Shown here in pieces: positions 7,899 to 16,565 of a stretch of 18,631 bases of DNA. Made by a program: the position numbers and the translations under genes. Positions within the stretch are counted from its first letter, which is position 1, and each line of letters starts with the position of its first letter. The notes below the pieces were generated by a model, which worked only from the letters and a program-made list of their open reading frames with translations, was not told the DNA's origin and made no database searches. This stretch comes from Glomus cerebriforme (lineage: Eukaryota; Glomeromycota; Glomeromycetes; Glomerales; Glomeraceae), in contig QKYT01000507.1 of assembly GCA_003550305.1 (NCBI GenBank), positions 1 through 18,631 of the forward strand, in the 5' to 3' direction.

Positions 7899-7932
7899 GT
7901 TTTGTTTATAAAGGAATTTTCAGTTTAAGTAT

Positions 7933-8128
7933 TAATACTAGGAAATGGAAACCATTTTAAGTCCGGAGCGCATATTTTTATTTTTATTTTTTTTTAGTAA
8001 TCAATATTTATTTATTATCAATCAATCAAATTTAAGACACGTGACCGGACAAACGGAAATCGCCACGTGATAATAATGGTTATCACCTCGCATAAAAATA
8101 TATAGTCCTTCGCTTCGCTCCGGACAAT
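7933..8128. mobile_element. palindromic-end MITE, better-preserved copy B
   Basis: 196 bp matching 5349-5535. The inverted repeats GTCCGGAGCG (7961-7970) and CGCTCCGGAC (8116-8125) are intact, and two CACGTG hexamers (8038-8043 and 8064-8069) are kept. No target duplication is seen here. In the minus direction it ends just upstream of the start codon of retrotransposon copy 2, so it may be either an insertion or part of that element's leader. Confidence 0.65.
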
Positions 8129-8211
8129 CAGCTTATAACATTATATATGAATAAGATCTTAAATGTAACTTTTATTCAAGCATGTTAAAAACACTAATTT
8201 TTGAGATTTTT

Positions 8212-8441
8212 TTTTCACTTTGATGCGTCATACAGTACATGTCACAGGCGCAGTAATGTGGCGCAGTAGCACGCCCTTTGATTGTGCTACAATACGGTTT
8301 ATTTATTCAATGATTAGTTCACACAACATATACATGAGTTAGTCGAAACTTTATTATATATACATAACTGTTTATCAAAGAATTTTCTTTCACTTCGGTC
8401 TGTGACATGCATGTCACGGGCGCAGTAATGTGGCGCAGTAA
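8212..8441. repeat. pair of GGCGCAGTAA direct repeats with palindrome
   Basis: Two copies of a roughly 55-bp sequence (8212-8269 and 8388-8441) share TTTCACTT, CATGTCAC.GGCGCAGTAATG and TGGCGCAGTA. The second contains the perfect 16-bp palindrome GTGACATGCATGTCAC (8402-8417). The same GTGGCGCAGTAA core appears at 207-218 and in altered form at 2797-2832, so this is a family of element ends scattered over the window. Confidence 0.5.
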
Positions 8442-8625
8442 TATTACATATTTAATGTCATCCCAAGACAAACTCGTAATAGTTGATAGTGAAAAAGGTT
8501 TAACTCGTCCTATCATTGCCCTACCCTTATCTGCATCTACATCGATGCTGTCTTGCCTTTCCGCACATATGCCCAAAGCCAGATATATACTAACACAATA
8601 TCCAAACATCAACTCTAATCCAACT

Positions 8626-8847
8626 TCATTTGTCCTCAACATCAGTATTCTGGATAAAATGGTTGACAGTTATGCATAGAACGTGAAGTAAATTAACAAT
8701 GTTAAAACTCACCGAAAAGTCTGTGTTCTCGCCTAATAAAGTCCTCGAAATTTCTGATATTAGCTTTGCGAGATCTGAGTCGCTTCCTTGCAAATGCACA
8801 ACCACAAACGAAAAATATATTTCATGCTCGGAAAAAAAAAGCCCCAC
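8626..8847 (-). pseudogene. possible terminal exons of an unidentified minus-strand gene
   Basis: The minus strand reads HEIYFSFVVVHLQGSDSDLA, then KLISEISRTLLGENTDFS up to 8713. A consensus donor GTGAGT starts at 8712 and an acceptor TTTTATCCAG ends at 8650, giving a 63-nt intron. Spliced, the frame ends NTDVEDK-stop; unspliced it also stays open. No ATG begins the frame, but TTTTTTTTTCCGAG just upstream could be an acceptor. The strand also holds an adjoining open stretch at 8642-8319 (MLRTNEVGLELMFGYCVS...), whose end runs into the GGCGCAGTAA repeat, and the plus strand is open in places. I do not recognise the protein; a small conserved protein fragment is possible. Confidence 0.25.
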
Positions 8848-9253
8848 TGATTAGTCAAATACGGTCAATCGTACGACCACTCGTACGACATGAAAATTAC
8901 GTAACTTTTTTTAATAAATACCCCGAATCGATCTTTTTCATGTTCTTATGTTCTATGATCATTTTTCCTTTTTCTTGAGTCATTTGATTAATTTAATTAA
9001 TTTACAATCTAATGAGTAACTGTATTAATCATTTTTTTTCATTACTTTTTTTACTATATTCGTATTATTTGCTGTATTACGTACGTCACTACAATTAATG
9101 TATCAATAAGCCGATTTTGATCAAATATGGGATCAGTTTTTTTTGATTTCAAAACAAGGAACAAATTCTCTTCTTTTTCTTTTATCGGAACAAAATTTCT
9201 TTCTTTTTTATCTCCCAAGAAACTCTCTCAAACTTCTTTTATATTCTTTTCTA
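8848..9253 (+). promoter_or_regulatory. upstream region of the ATPase gene
   Basis: There is no gene here. It contains a direct repeat of TCGTACGAC (about 8868-8890), long T-rich blocks, and from about 9168 to 9253 a CT-rich stretch leading to the ATG at 9254, as is common in fungal leaders. No clear TATA box is visible. Confidence 0.35.
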
Positions 9254-10855
9254 ATGTCTTCCTTCATTAATAATCGAGTACGATGCAAAAAATATATACT
9301 TATATTTACGTTCATATTTATGTTTTTGACGTTGCATCTTTTTTTCTATTTTTATTTCTCGAAATCATTTACAAACCCTTCACCTCCCCTCCGCATCTCC
9401 GAAGCGTCTATTTTGTCTATTTTCCTTTCCAGTGTGGTGGGCCTTGTGGTATCTATTCTTCTCTTTTTTGTATCAGGAGATGTCATATACGCTTGGGTTA
9501 GTAGCAAGTATAATAAGTATCTTCTAAACAAAATTATGGAAGAGGGTACTCGACCTAAAATTGATATTTCAGATGATGACCTCTAGTTGTAGAACGTCTT
9601 AAAAAAATTCTTCAACCACATAAAAATCATTCATATTATCATTTAATCTGTGGTGAACACGGGACAGGGAAAACCACATTAGCCAGGGTCGCTTCAAGTG
9701 AGGTTGGGCGTGGCGTTATATATGTTGATATCCCTGCGGATTTAAGTGATTTAGATGAGGCTTTTGGAAAAGCAATTAATTTCGCATCTGAGAAAGTCTC
9801 TGTTACTGGACAATGGTTTAATAAAATCAAATCGGGTGGTAAGTTTCCATCATTACTTTATTGTTAATAATAACCATTTTGATTATTATTTTCTTTTGTA
9901 GTAGATACACTTGTTAATAATAACCATTTTGATTATTATTTTCTTTTGTAGTAGATACACCTAAGCTTTCTGAATGTGGAAAAGCTTTGAAAACCTTCAG
10001 ACACGCTAGTGAATTGTACAAAGCCAGGCATGATAAGCCAATGGTTATTGTTTACGACAATGTTAGTCACTTGGTTCATAAAAATCCAGAAATCCTTGAC
10101 ATTCTCCGGGATGACGCAAAGCACAGTGCTGATGATCGAAAATACATCGCTGTGTTTGTCTGCAGTGAAGGGAGTGTACCTCAGAGAATGGAATGTAAGT
10201 GCTGACATGATTTTTGTGTTCTTGAAAAATAGTATTATTTACAGATCATAATTCTTATTTTAGCTCGCAGTGCCTGGTCACGTGCAAAAACGCCTGTAAT
10301 GGAAATTGGCGACCTTAGCAAGGAAGAATCGATGGAATATTTGATTAAGAAGCGCAATATCAAGGAAGTAGATGCGAAAAAATTATTTGATTTAGTTGGG
10401 GGTCGTATCATAGAGCTAAAGACTGTGGCGGATGACTTCCTGGCTGGACAAGAATTCGAAGGTAGTATCATCATTTTACAATTCAAATTTACACAATTTT
10501 GTTCTGGATCAATTGCTTAATAACTTCTTTTGCAGTCGTTAAACAAGAAGTCTTAAACAAAGTTGAAAAAAAATTTCGATCTGCGCAACTCCTTCCGAAT
10601 GATCTATATTACGAAGTGGGAAAAAGGATTATCTGTGATTTGACGAAGTCTAATGAGCTTAGATTTTTAGCATTTAAGAAATATTTTGATAAGGCTAAGG
10701 AATTAGATGAAGTGTTAGGAAGCAATGTATTTTCATATCATCCCGAAAAAAACATTGTGACCTTCCAATCTCGATCAGTAGAATTCTATATTCATGAAAA
10801 TGCTGACATATTCCCCGTGTATGGTTCACATTTTAAAATTATAGAAGTTATTTAG
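9254..10855 (+). CDS. membrane-anchored P-loop ATPase (AAA+/STAND-like), five exons
   Basis: Proposed exons are 9254-9545, 9593-9838, 9952-10194, 10264-10461 and 10536-10855 (432 aa). ATG 9254 precedes two hydrophobic segments, about residues 13-35 and 50-72 (YILIFTFIFMFLTLHLFF and ILSIFLSSVVGLVVSILLFF). Next come the Walker A motif GEHGTGKT (9652-9675) and the Walker B-like MVIVYDNV (10041-10064). NTP binding and hydrolysis at a membrane is the likely biochemistry; the pathway is unknown. The C-terminus (LLPNDLYYEVGKRI..., NIVTFQSRSVEFYI) looks like the helical tail of the same family. Introns 2-4 have consensus ends and join in frame. The first join is doubtful: either a 47-nt intron (GTACTC...TTGTAG) or a frameshifting deletion, since GTRPKIDISDDDL before it and VVERLKKIL after it both look coding. 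If the latter, the gene is broken. AATAAA lies at 10911. Confidence 0.7.
9861..9960 (+). repeat. exact 50-bp tandem duplication across a splice acceptor
   Basis: 9861-9910 and 9911-9960 are identical. Each copy holds the intron end (TTTTCTTTTGTAG) and the first nine bases of the next exon (TAGATACAC). The second acceptor (intron end 9951) keeps the ATPase frame open. Use of the first (9901) leads in frame to a TAG after about 16 codons. The intron is therefore 113 nt instead of 63. Confidence 0.9.
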
Positions 10856-10910
10856 AAATTTTCAAAATGACATATGTACAAATAATGTAATTAATGTATA
10901 ATGCAGTAAA

Positions 10911-10916
10911 AATAAA
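10911..10916 (+). terminator. AATAAA signal after the ATPase gene
   Basis: AATAAA lies 56 bp beyond the proposed stop codon, at a typical distance for polyadenylation. If the orphan exon at 10953 is used, this site would lie inside an intron. Confidence 0.35.
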
Positions 10917-10952
10917 ATTCAAATTGAGTAATATTTTATTAATAATTTTTAG

Positions 10953-11062
10953 AAGCGAGTGAAATATATGATGTTATCAAAGAGGGAGGGAGTACGCGTA
11001 TCCTAGGTCATTTAATGCAAGTTCCTGAATTAAGTTATTTGTTTGCTCTCTCACATTTATGA
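10953..11062 (+). other. orphan exon-like segment downstream of the ATPase gene
   Basis: An acceptor-like ATAATTTTTAG ends at 10952 and is followed by an open stretch (EIYDVIKEGGSTRILGHLMQ) ending at TGA 11060-11062. Its base composition is richer in G than the surroundings. It could be an alternative last exon of the ATPase: a donor at 10824 (GTTCAC, weak) would join in phase after ...NADIFPVY. It could equally be a leftover exon of a duplicated relative. Confidence 0.35.
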
Positions 11063-11928
11063 TCTCATGGCTTTTTTCATAGAACCATTAATGTGCTGAA
11101 TCCTCTTTTCGTTTATATTTTTTAGACAAACAGTAAGTATACTAAGAACACTAGTATTGTATTATTTTGTTGTATAAATACTGGAATTCTTTGAGAAATA
11201 TAGTTCTTTACCTAAATCAATATATATTACAATTAAAAAAAAAAGGTTTAATGATATTAATTAATTGGTTTATAAATCACAAAATTTATGTTAGAAAAAA
11301 CGATGATAATATCCCAATAATTTTTTCCAATCAAGATCCTTAGTCTTTTGGCTTCAATAAACCTTTTATAGAATCAAAACATCATTCTTTCATTGCATTT
11401 TTACATTAAAATAACTGTTGTTGATGTCGACGGGTAATCTGATGCCTGCATATTTCTGTATAATTGGATTAATATTTATTAAAAAATTTTGATAAATATG
11501 ACAAAAAAAAAGGTCAATTAGAAAAAAAAAGAATATTTTTTTAAATCATGGATCCAAATAAAATATCATACCGCTTATTTTGTATTTCGGTGAAGGACAA
11601 ATTTTACGAGCTGTATACAGTATATTTAAAAAAATCCATTAAGTCGCGTGATTTGTGATATAGCCACTTTCTAGTTAACCTGAAAAAAATGTTTCATCAC
11701 CGGTGTCACATCCCCTCCGCATTTCATTTTTCATAAGTATTCTGGAGACTAAAAAGTCTATTCGTCGCGTACTATCTGTCACATGAGCGCCACGCTTAAG
11801 TTTCGTGACATTTTTTTCAGGTTACCCTGGGGCAGTCCCACGAATTTAATATTATTGGTTTAAAAAAAAAAATCGAATCCTATAATTCAATTAGTTGATC
11901 CGATATCCTGTGACTGAGAATATTTTGC
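11063..11928. other. intergenic AT-rich stretch
   Basis: No gene is visible here. The only structure is the short inverted-repeat element at 11674-11826 (listed separately) and A/T runs. Confidence 0.5.
11674..11826. mobile_element. 153-bp inverted-repeat element (MITE-like)
   Basis: The arms GTTAACCTGAAAAAAATGT (11674-11692) and ACATTTTTTTCAGGTTACC (11808-11826) pair at 18 of 19 positions. The inner 115 bp contain CACCGGTGTCAC and GTGACAT-like extensions that lengthen the stem partly. No convincing target duplication is seen; a stem-loop of other origin cannot be excluded. Confidence 0.5.
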
Positions 11929-12029
11929 AAAAAAAAAAATTTTTTTTTTTTTGTACCTGTAACACCACTTTTTAACATAAAAAGGCGGCCATGTGCTGTG
12001 CTAAAAAAAAAAAAAAATTTTTTTTTTTT
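11929..12029 (+). promoter_or_regulatory. poly(dA:dT) blocks upstream of the OXNAD1-like gene
   Basis: A11T13 (11929-11952) and A15T12 (12003-12029) are separated by 50 bp. The second ends 13 bp before the start codon. Long A/T tracts disfavour nucleosomes and are common in open fungal promoters. Being self-complementary, they could also be assembly-prone. No TATA box is seen between them. Confidence 0.45.
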
Positions 12030-12042
12030 CTGACGTCGAATT

Positions 12043-13134
12043 ATGTTTATAACAAATAATTTATTCAAAAGAACTATATCTAATTTAAGATTTCGACAAA
12101 TTAAAATATATCCATTGTTTAATAAAGTAATGATATTACAAGAAAAACAACAAAGGGATATTGTAATCAATAATAACTCATCTCCAAATAAAACTACACA
12201 TTTAGAAAGAACAAGTAATTTAAAAAGGCAAGAGGTAAATTTAAAATATTAATTATATTTAATCATTTTTTTATATATTTTGTTATTGTTTTTATTTTTA
12301 TTAATAGTTCAAATAACTCATCATATCTTATATAAAAAAAATTTTTCAAAGTTAAGGATTCCATCAAGGATTGTAGAGATTATACAAGAGACACCAACAG
12401 TAAAGACATTTAAATTTAATCCAATAAGTTCAACATCGGGATTTTCTTTTTTACCAGGTCAATGGTTAGATGTATTTATTCCAAATGTATCAATAGTAGG
12501 AGGATTTTCCTTAACATCAACACCACAAACGTATGAAAAAACTAATACGTTTGAATTAGCAATTAAATATGCAAATCATCCACCGGCAAAATGGTTTCAT
12601 GAACAAGCAAATATAGGAGATGAAGTTAATGTTAGAGTAGGTGGTGAATTTGTATGGGATTCTTTAAAAGAAAAGCAAGATCGAACCGAACATGTGATGT
12701 TTATCGCTGGCGGTGTTGGAATTAATCCTTTAATTAGTATGTTAGAATCAATTTGTCAAGATAAATTATCGGATAAAAATGAAGAAAAATCATTCATTAA
12801 GAAGGTTGTGTTATTTTATAGTGCAAGGAATTTTAACGAATTATTATTTTATGAAAGAATTGAAGGATTAAATAAACAATTTCCAAAAATGTTAGAATGT
12901 AAATATTTTTTGACTAGAGATGATCCTCCTCATGGAAATGAGGATAGTGAATTTTATTATAGACAAAGAATAAATAAGAAATTTCTTGCAAATGTCATCA
13001 AAAAAGAAAAAATATATTTAGAAAGGTTAAAATGTTTCTTATGTGGACCTTCCGCGATGGAAGATGATGTAATTAAATGGTTAAAAGAATCTGATGTTGA
13101 TGAAAAAAGAATTTTATTCGAAAAGTGGTGGTAA
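12043..13134 (+). CDS. OXNAD1-like FAD/NAD-binding oxidoreductase, mitochondrial
   Basis: Exons are 12043-12234 and 12352-13134 (324 aa; the human relative is close to this length). Exon 1 begins with an Arg/Lys-rich, acid-free stretch (MFITNNLFKRTISNLRFRQI), a plausible mitochondrial presequence, and ends HLERTSNLKRQE, which matches the N-terminal domain of the family. The 117-nt intron (GTAAAT...TTTCAAAG) joins in phase 0. Exon 2 carries LPGQWLDVFIP and GGFSLTS (residues 114-120, flavin-binding barrel), GGVGINPL (184-191) and CGPSAM (295-300) for NAD(P) binding, and ends FEKWW, the usual family C-terminus. Family members resemble ferredoxin-NADP reductase; substrate and partner are unknown. 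A TTG-initiated frame at 12280 is an intron read-through, not the start. AATAAA lies at 13301. Confidence 0.9.
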
Positions 13135-13300
13135 TTTTTCCAAATTTTTTTTTTTTATTCTTCAAAAGGCGTTTAATTAGATTAATATTCACGTGAATAA
13201 TTGAATATGCGATGATGCAAGTATTTATCATATGCATACAAGTTATTAACTAAATTTGGAAATTTTTGTATAAAACTGGTTAGTTATAATGAATCTTTTA

Positions 13301-13306
13301 AATAAA
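13301..13306 (+). terminator. AATAAA signal after the OXNAD1-like gene
   Basis: The hexamer lies 167 bp beyond the stop codon and just before the promoter of the next gene. The spacing is plausible, but A/T content makes chance occurrence common. Confidence 0.35.
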
Positions 13307-13358
13307 TCAATTTTTTATCGAATTTATTTTTTATTTTATTATATTTTATTAAATATAA

Positions 13359-13395
13359 TTTTTTTTTAAAAAAAAAAAAAATTTTTTCTTAAAAA
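13359..13395 (+). promoter_or_regulatory. T/A/T homopolymer block at the start of the SDR gene
   Basis: A T run, a run of about 14 A and a T run follow each other directly and end a few bases before ATG 13396. The arrangement resembles the tracts upstream of the OXNAD1-like gene and probably marks the core promoter or leader. Confidence 0.4.
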
Positions 13396-14616
13396 ATGGG
13401 TTCATTATATCGATATGCAGTTTGGACATTTTTTGGGTTTAAGGATTATGCTAAACGTGGGTACGATAATAACTCAAAAAAATATAATAGTGAAGCATTA
13501 AACGTAGATTTAACAGGTAAAATAGCTGTAGTAACAGGAGCAAATTCAGGATTAGGAAAATATGTTGCAAATGAATTATTCAAACGTGGTGCTACCGTAC
13601 ATATGTTATGTAGAGATGAAGTAAGAGGTGAACAAGCTCGTCAAGATATTTTATCTCAAGTGAAAAGTTCATTTTCTGAAGAAAATAAAGAAATTGATGA
13701 AAATTTGTTGAAATTACAAAAAGTTGATATTAGTGATTTAAAAAGAGTTAAAGAATTTGTTAATCAATTAGAAAAAGAAGGATTTTGTCATATTCTTATT
13801 AATAATGCTGGTGTTATGAATAATGAAAGAAAGTTGAATGATTATGGCGTTGAAACTAATTTTGCCATAAATACTTTGGGAACTTATTTTTTAACTGAAC
13901 AAATGATTCCTCTTTTACAGAAATCTGGACCTGGCGCTAGAGTGGTACGTAATATGAAATTATAATTAATAATTTAATACATTTTTTCTCATTTTTTTTT
14001 TTTGCCTTTTTTCAGGTGGTTATATCGTCAGGTGGTATGTACCTTAATAAACTTGATATATCTGATTTACAATTTGAACGAATGAAACCATTTCGTGGAA
14101 CAATGGCATATGCTCAAAATAAGGTAAAAAAAATAATCCTTTATTTTTTTTTTTTTTTTAAAAAAAAAATCATATATATATTATTTCTATGTATCAAATC
14201 TAACCTTTATCTATCACTTTCTACGAACTTTCTACGATAATCATTAGCGTCAACAGGTTGAACTTAATGAATATTGGGCAAAAACTAATCCAGAATCAAC
14301 AACAGGAATAAAATTTCTTTCAATGCATCCAGGTTGGTCAGATACGCCAGGACTTAGTAAACAAATGAAAACTTTTTATGAAAGAACGAAAANTTATTTG
14401 CGTACTACAGCTCAAGGNGCNGATACAATTCTTTGGGCCGCTTTTAGTAAAGAAGTTGATGATATTCCAAGTGGTTCTTTCTTANTTGATAGAGAAGTTG
14501 TTCCAACTCATTTACCTTTAGCTCAAACCAAGTGTACTGAAGATGATATAAAAAAATTGGTGGATANTTTAGACAAATTATCAAAGGAAGTTTTAGAAAA
14601 AGATTATAGTTTATAA
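13396..14616 (+). CDS. short-chain dehydrogenase/reductase, DHRS12-like
   Basis: Exons are 13396-13944, 14016-14123 and 14248-14616 (341 aa). The N-terminus (MGSLYRYAVWTFFGFKDYAK) resembles that of DHRS12. Rossmann-fold landmarks are TGANSGLG (residues 47-54, cofactor binding), NNAG (136-139), the catalytic Ser in VVISSGG (about 187-188) and Y215-A-Q-N-K219, the YxxxK active site. The third exon gives RQQVELNEYWA, MHPGWSDTPG and THLPLA, typical of this subfamily. Both introns (71 and 124 nt) are phase 0 with GT...AG ends; the second acceptor is CATTAG at 14247. It is expected to reduce or oxidise a carbonyl/alcohol with NAD(P)H; the substrate is unknown. Five Ns (14393, 14418, 14421, 14485, 14567) fall in exon 3, suggesting read conflict, perhaps with the pseudogene copy at 16032. 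It lies 261 bp after the OXNAD1-like gene, same strand. Confidence 0.9.
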
Positions 14617-14729
14617 GAATATTTCATAAAGATAGTCGCGTAGAAAACTATATCATTTAATTTGTTAATACTGTATGTATCACGTGGAAGAAAAGGTATT
14701 GACGATTTTAAGTTTGTCACATTCTTTCT

Positions 14730-14735
14730 AATAAA
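14730..14735 (+). terminator. AATAAA signal after the SDR gene
   Basis: It lies 114 bp beyond the stop codon, in the 205-bp gap before the converging minus-strand gene. Nothing else is visible in this gap. Confidence 0.4.
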
Positions 14736-14821
14736 GTATTTAAAAAAAGTTTATTGAGTACTATTCCTTACGTCATCGACGTCTCGCTTTTTTTTAACTA
14801 TAAAATCCAACATAACCAGAT

Positions 14822-15834
14822 CTACTTTTTCTGATATGTATTCATCATATTAGTATCATATTCATAAGTATTTACTCCAAACCAAACATAAATTAATATT
14901 TCTAATCCAATCTTAAAGATTAATCTAAAAATAATAAATTTGAAATAAATCATAACATAATAAAATCCATCACTACGATACAATGTAATTATTGTTATTG
15001 GTGCTACAATAATAATCATAAAACAGAGAACAACGTAAGCAAGAAGAATAATCGGTGATACAAAAATAAAATAATAATATAAAAAAAGTAACCATACTAA
15101 TAATATTAAAGTATTTATAAAAATTGTAGATAAAATATTTCCACGTGTCATCAAAATTATATTAAGAATATTTCGACATGGTTTGAAAAATAATATAATA
15201 ATTTCTATTAAAAATAATATCAACCATGGTATTATGGTCAGAATATGAAATAAATAATTGTGATAGAGTCAATAAAAATAATTATTTTAGAAATGATAAA
15301 TTCAACAGCAAACAATTTATGTTGTTGGATTTTCTTTTGAATTTTAATAGAATTAAAATTCCAAACAATTTGTATAAATTGTATAATTTGTTTAAATGCT
15401 TCAAGTATTGAAGAATCTTTTAATAATTCATTAATAAAAGAATCAACATGAAAGTATCGATAAATTAAGTAAATTAATGATGCCGTTGATGAGAATGAAT
15501 AAAGTGAATATTCTGGTCTCAAAAAAATTGTTATTAATCGACGTGTTAAAATGACATGTATACTATATCCAATAAAGATTATAATACAAAATGGAATATA
15601 TAATATTATAATAAAAGGCGAAAATAAAAATAAATAAATTCTTATTCTTAAGTCAAATTCTTTTTCAGTAAAAATAAATGAATATAATTGATATATTGAT
15701 GGAAAATATCATATTAATGTAGTAACAAGATTTGGTATTAGACATAATATAAAGATAGGGACAAAATAAAAGATAAAATCAATTGTAATAAGTAGGGATA
15801 AACAAATTATTCTTGAAATTCTTGAAATCGACAT
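14822..15834 (-). pseudogene. broken gene for a multi-pass membrane protein
   Basis: The ATG at 15834 (MSISRISRIICLSLL) opens a hydrophobic protein of roughly 330 codons ending at 14822 (TNMMNTYQKK). About eight or nine membrane segments are visible, for example FIFYFVPIFILCLIPNL, FLFSPFIIILYIPFCIIIFI, ILLVWLLFLYYYFIFVSPI and LLAYVVLCFMIIIVAPITII. The middle loop (SFINELLKDSSILEAFKQII) is soluble and helical. Two lesions break it: TGA at 15709-15711 and a frameshift at about 15238-15224. Both fragments keep membrane-protein character, so a real gene stood here. A sequencing error or an unrecognised intron could explain one lesion. I do not recognise the family. It converges with the SDR gene. 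Confidence 0.6.
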
Positions 15835-16031
15835 TACAAACTTTATCCATTGGTATTAATAATTTATATTAGTCAATTTAAGTATGTTTATGACACGTGC
15901 AGTCTTGGCAAAATTATGGTAACGTGAACATGAAACATCTGCATTATGTTAATCTATGATTGATTCAATAATCTAAAGAAATGCCTTATTAGTAATATTC
16001 TTATTTTTTTTTTATTTCTAACTTCTATGAT
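15835..16031. other. spacer, partly similar to the SDR gene intron 2
   Basis: Nothing coding is visible. The last roughly 35 bp (TTATTTCTAACTTCTATGATTCC) recall the end of the second intron of the SDR gene just before exon 3, which suggests that the duplicated block at 16032 begins inside that intron. Confidence 0.4.
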
Positions 16032-16313
16032 TCCAATAAGTTAAACTTAATAAATACTGGGCGACAAGAATAAATTTTCTTTCAATTATCCAGATTGACC
16101 GGGTACGTCAATAAACGAAAACTTCTTATAAAAATTATTTTAAGGTGCAGATACAATTCCTTGGGACGCTTTAGCAAAGAACTGAAAGAAGTCGATAATA
16201 TTTCAAGTTTCAATTGTTTACCTTTAATTATATTAAATCTACTAAATTCTGAAGATGATAAAACAATTGGTGGATTTCGTGATTATTTTAAAAAGTCATC
16301 AAAGGAAGTTTAA
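16032..16313 (+). pseudogene. pseudogene copy of SDR gene exon 3
   Basis: It parallels 14251-14590. Matches in order include TTAAACTTAATAAATACTGG against the exon 3 start, AAATTTTCTTTCAATT.ATCCAG, GGTGCAGATACAATTC.TTGGG, GTCGATAATATTTCAAGT, TCTGAAGATGATA and AAAGTCATCAAAGGAAGTTT. Internal deletions and frame changes make it non-functional. The 72-codon open frame within it (16095-16313) is accidental. Exons 1 and 2 are not seen nearby, so this is a partial duplication. Confidence 0.8.
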
Positions 16314-16565
16314 AATATTACGCTCCCTATAAATACGAAATTTCTAAATAAATTTGTTTATATTTATATACTTATGTGTAATAAATGTCTGAAAATGTTA
16401 TTGTAGAATAAAATTAAATAATAAAATTCTAGATCGGGATCATCTGCCTAAATGATTGGTCGCTAAAAAAACGAGTTCGCCGATTTTTTTTTTTACACAT
16501 CGACGTCTGACATGTCTTTGTAATATAAACGCGTTTTCTTTGTTCTTTTACGTTTTTTACATTAA
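16314..16565. other. spacer without a recognised feature
   Basis: AT-rich, with slightly more GC between 16430 and 16540 (GATCGGGATCATC, ACATCGACGTCTGACATG). A 60-codon open frame at 16456 starts here but has no recognisable content. Confidence 0.4.

Noticed and set aside
7850..8130. Copies A and B of the palindromic-end repeat as LTRs flanking a retrovirus-like element
   Set aside because: They have short inverted repeats near both ends, copy A splits a coding frame with a small direct repeat, and the coding content between them is a LINE ORF1, not an LTR-element polyprotein.
8407..8679. Plus-strand 90-codon frame (MHVTGAVMWRSNITYLMSS...)
   Set aside because: Its first third is the GGCGCAGTAA repeat; no recognisable domain, and the opposite strand has better splice signals.
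10009..10251. Alternative frame over the ATPase exon
   Set aside because: It is a shadow: the other frame carries the Walker B-like motif and joins correctly at three introns.
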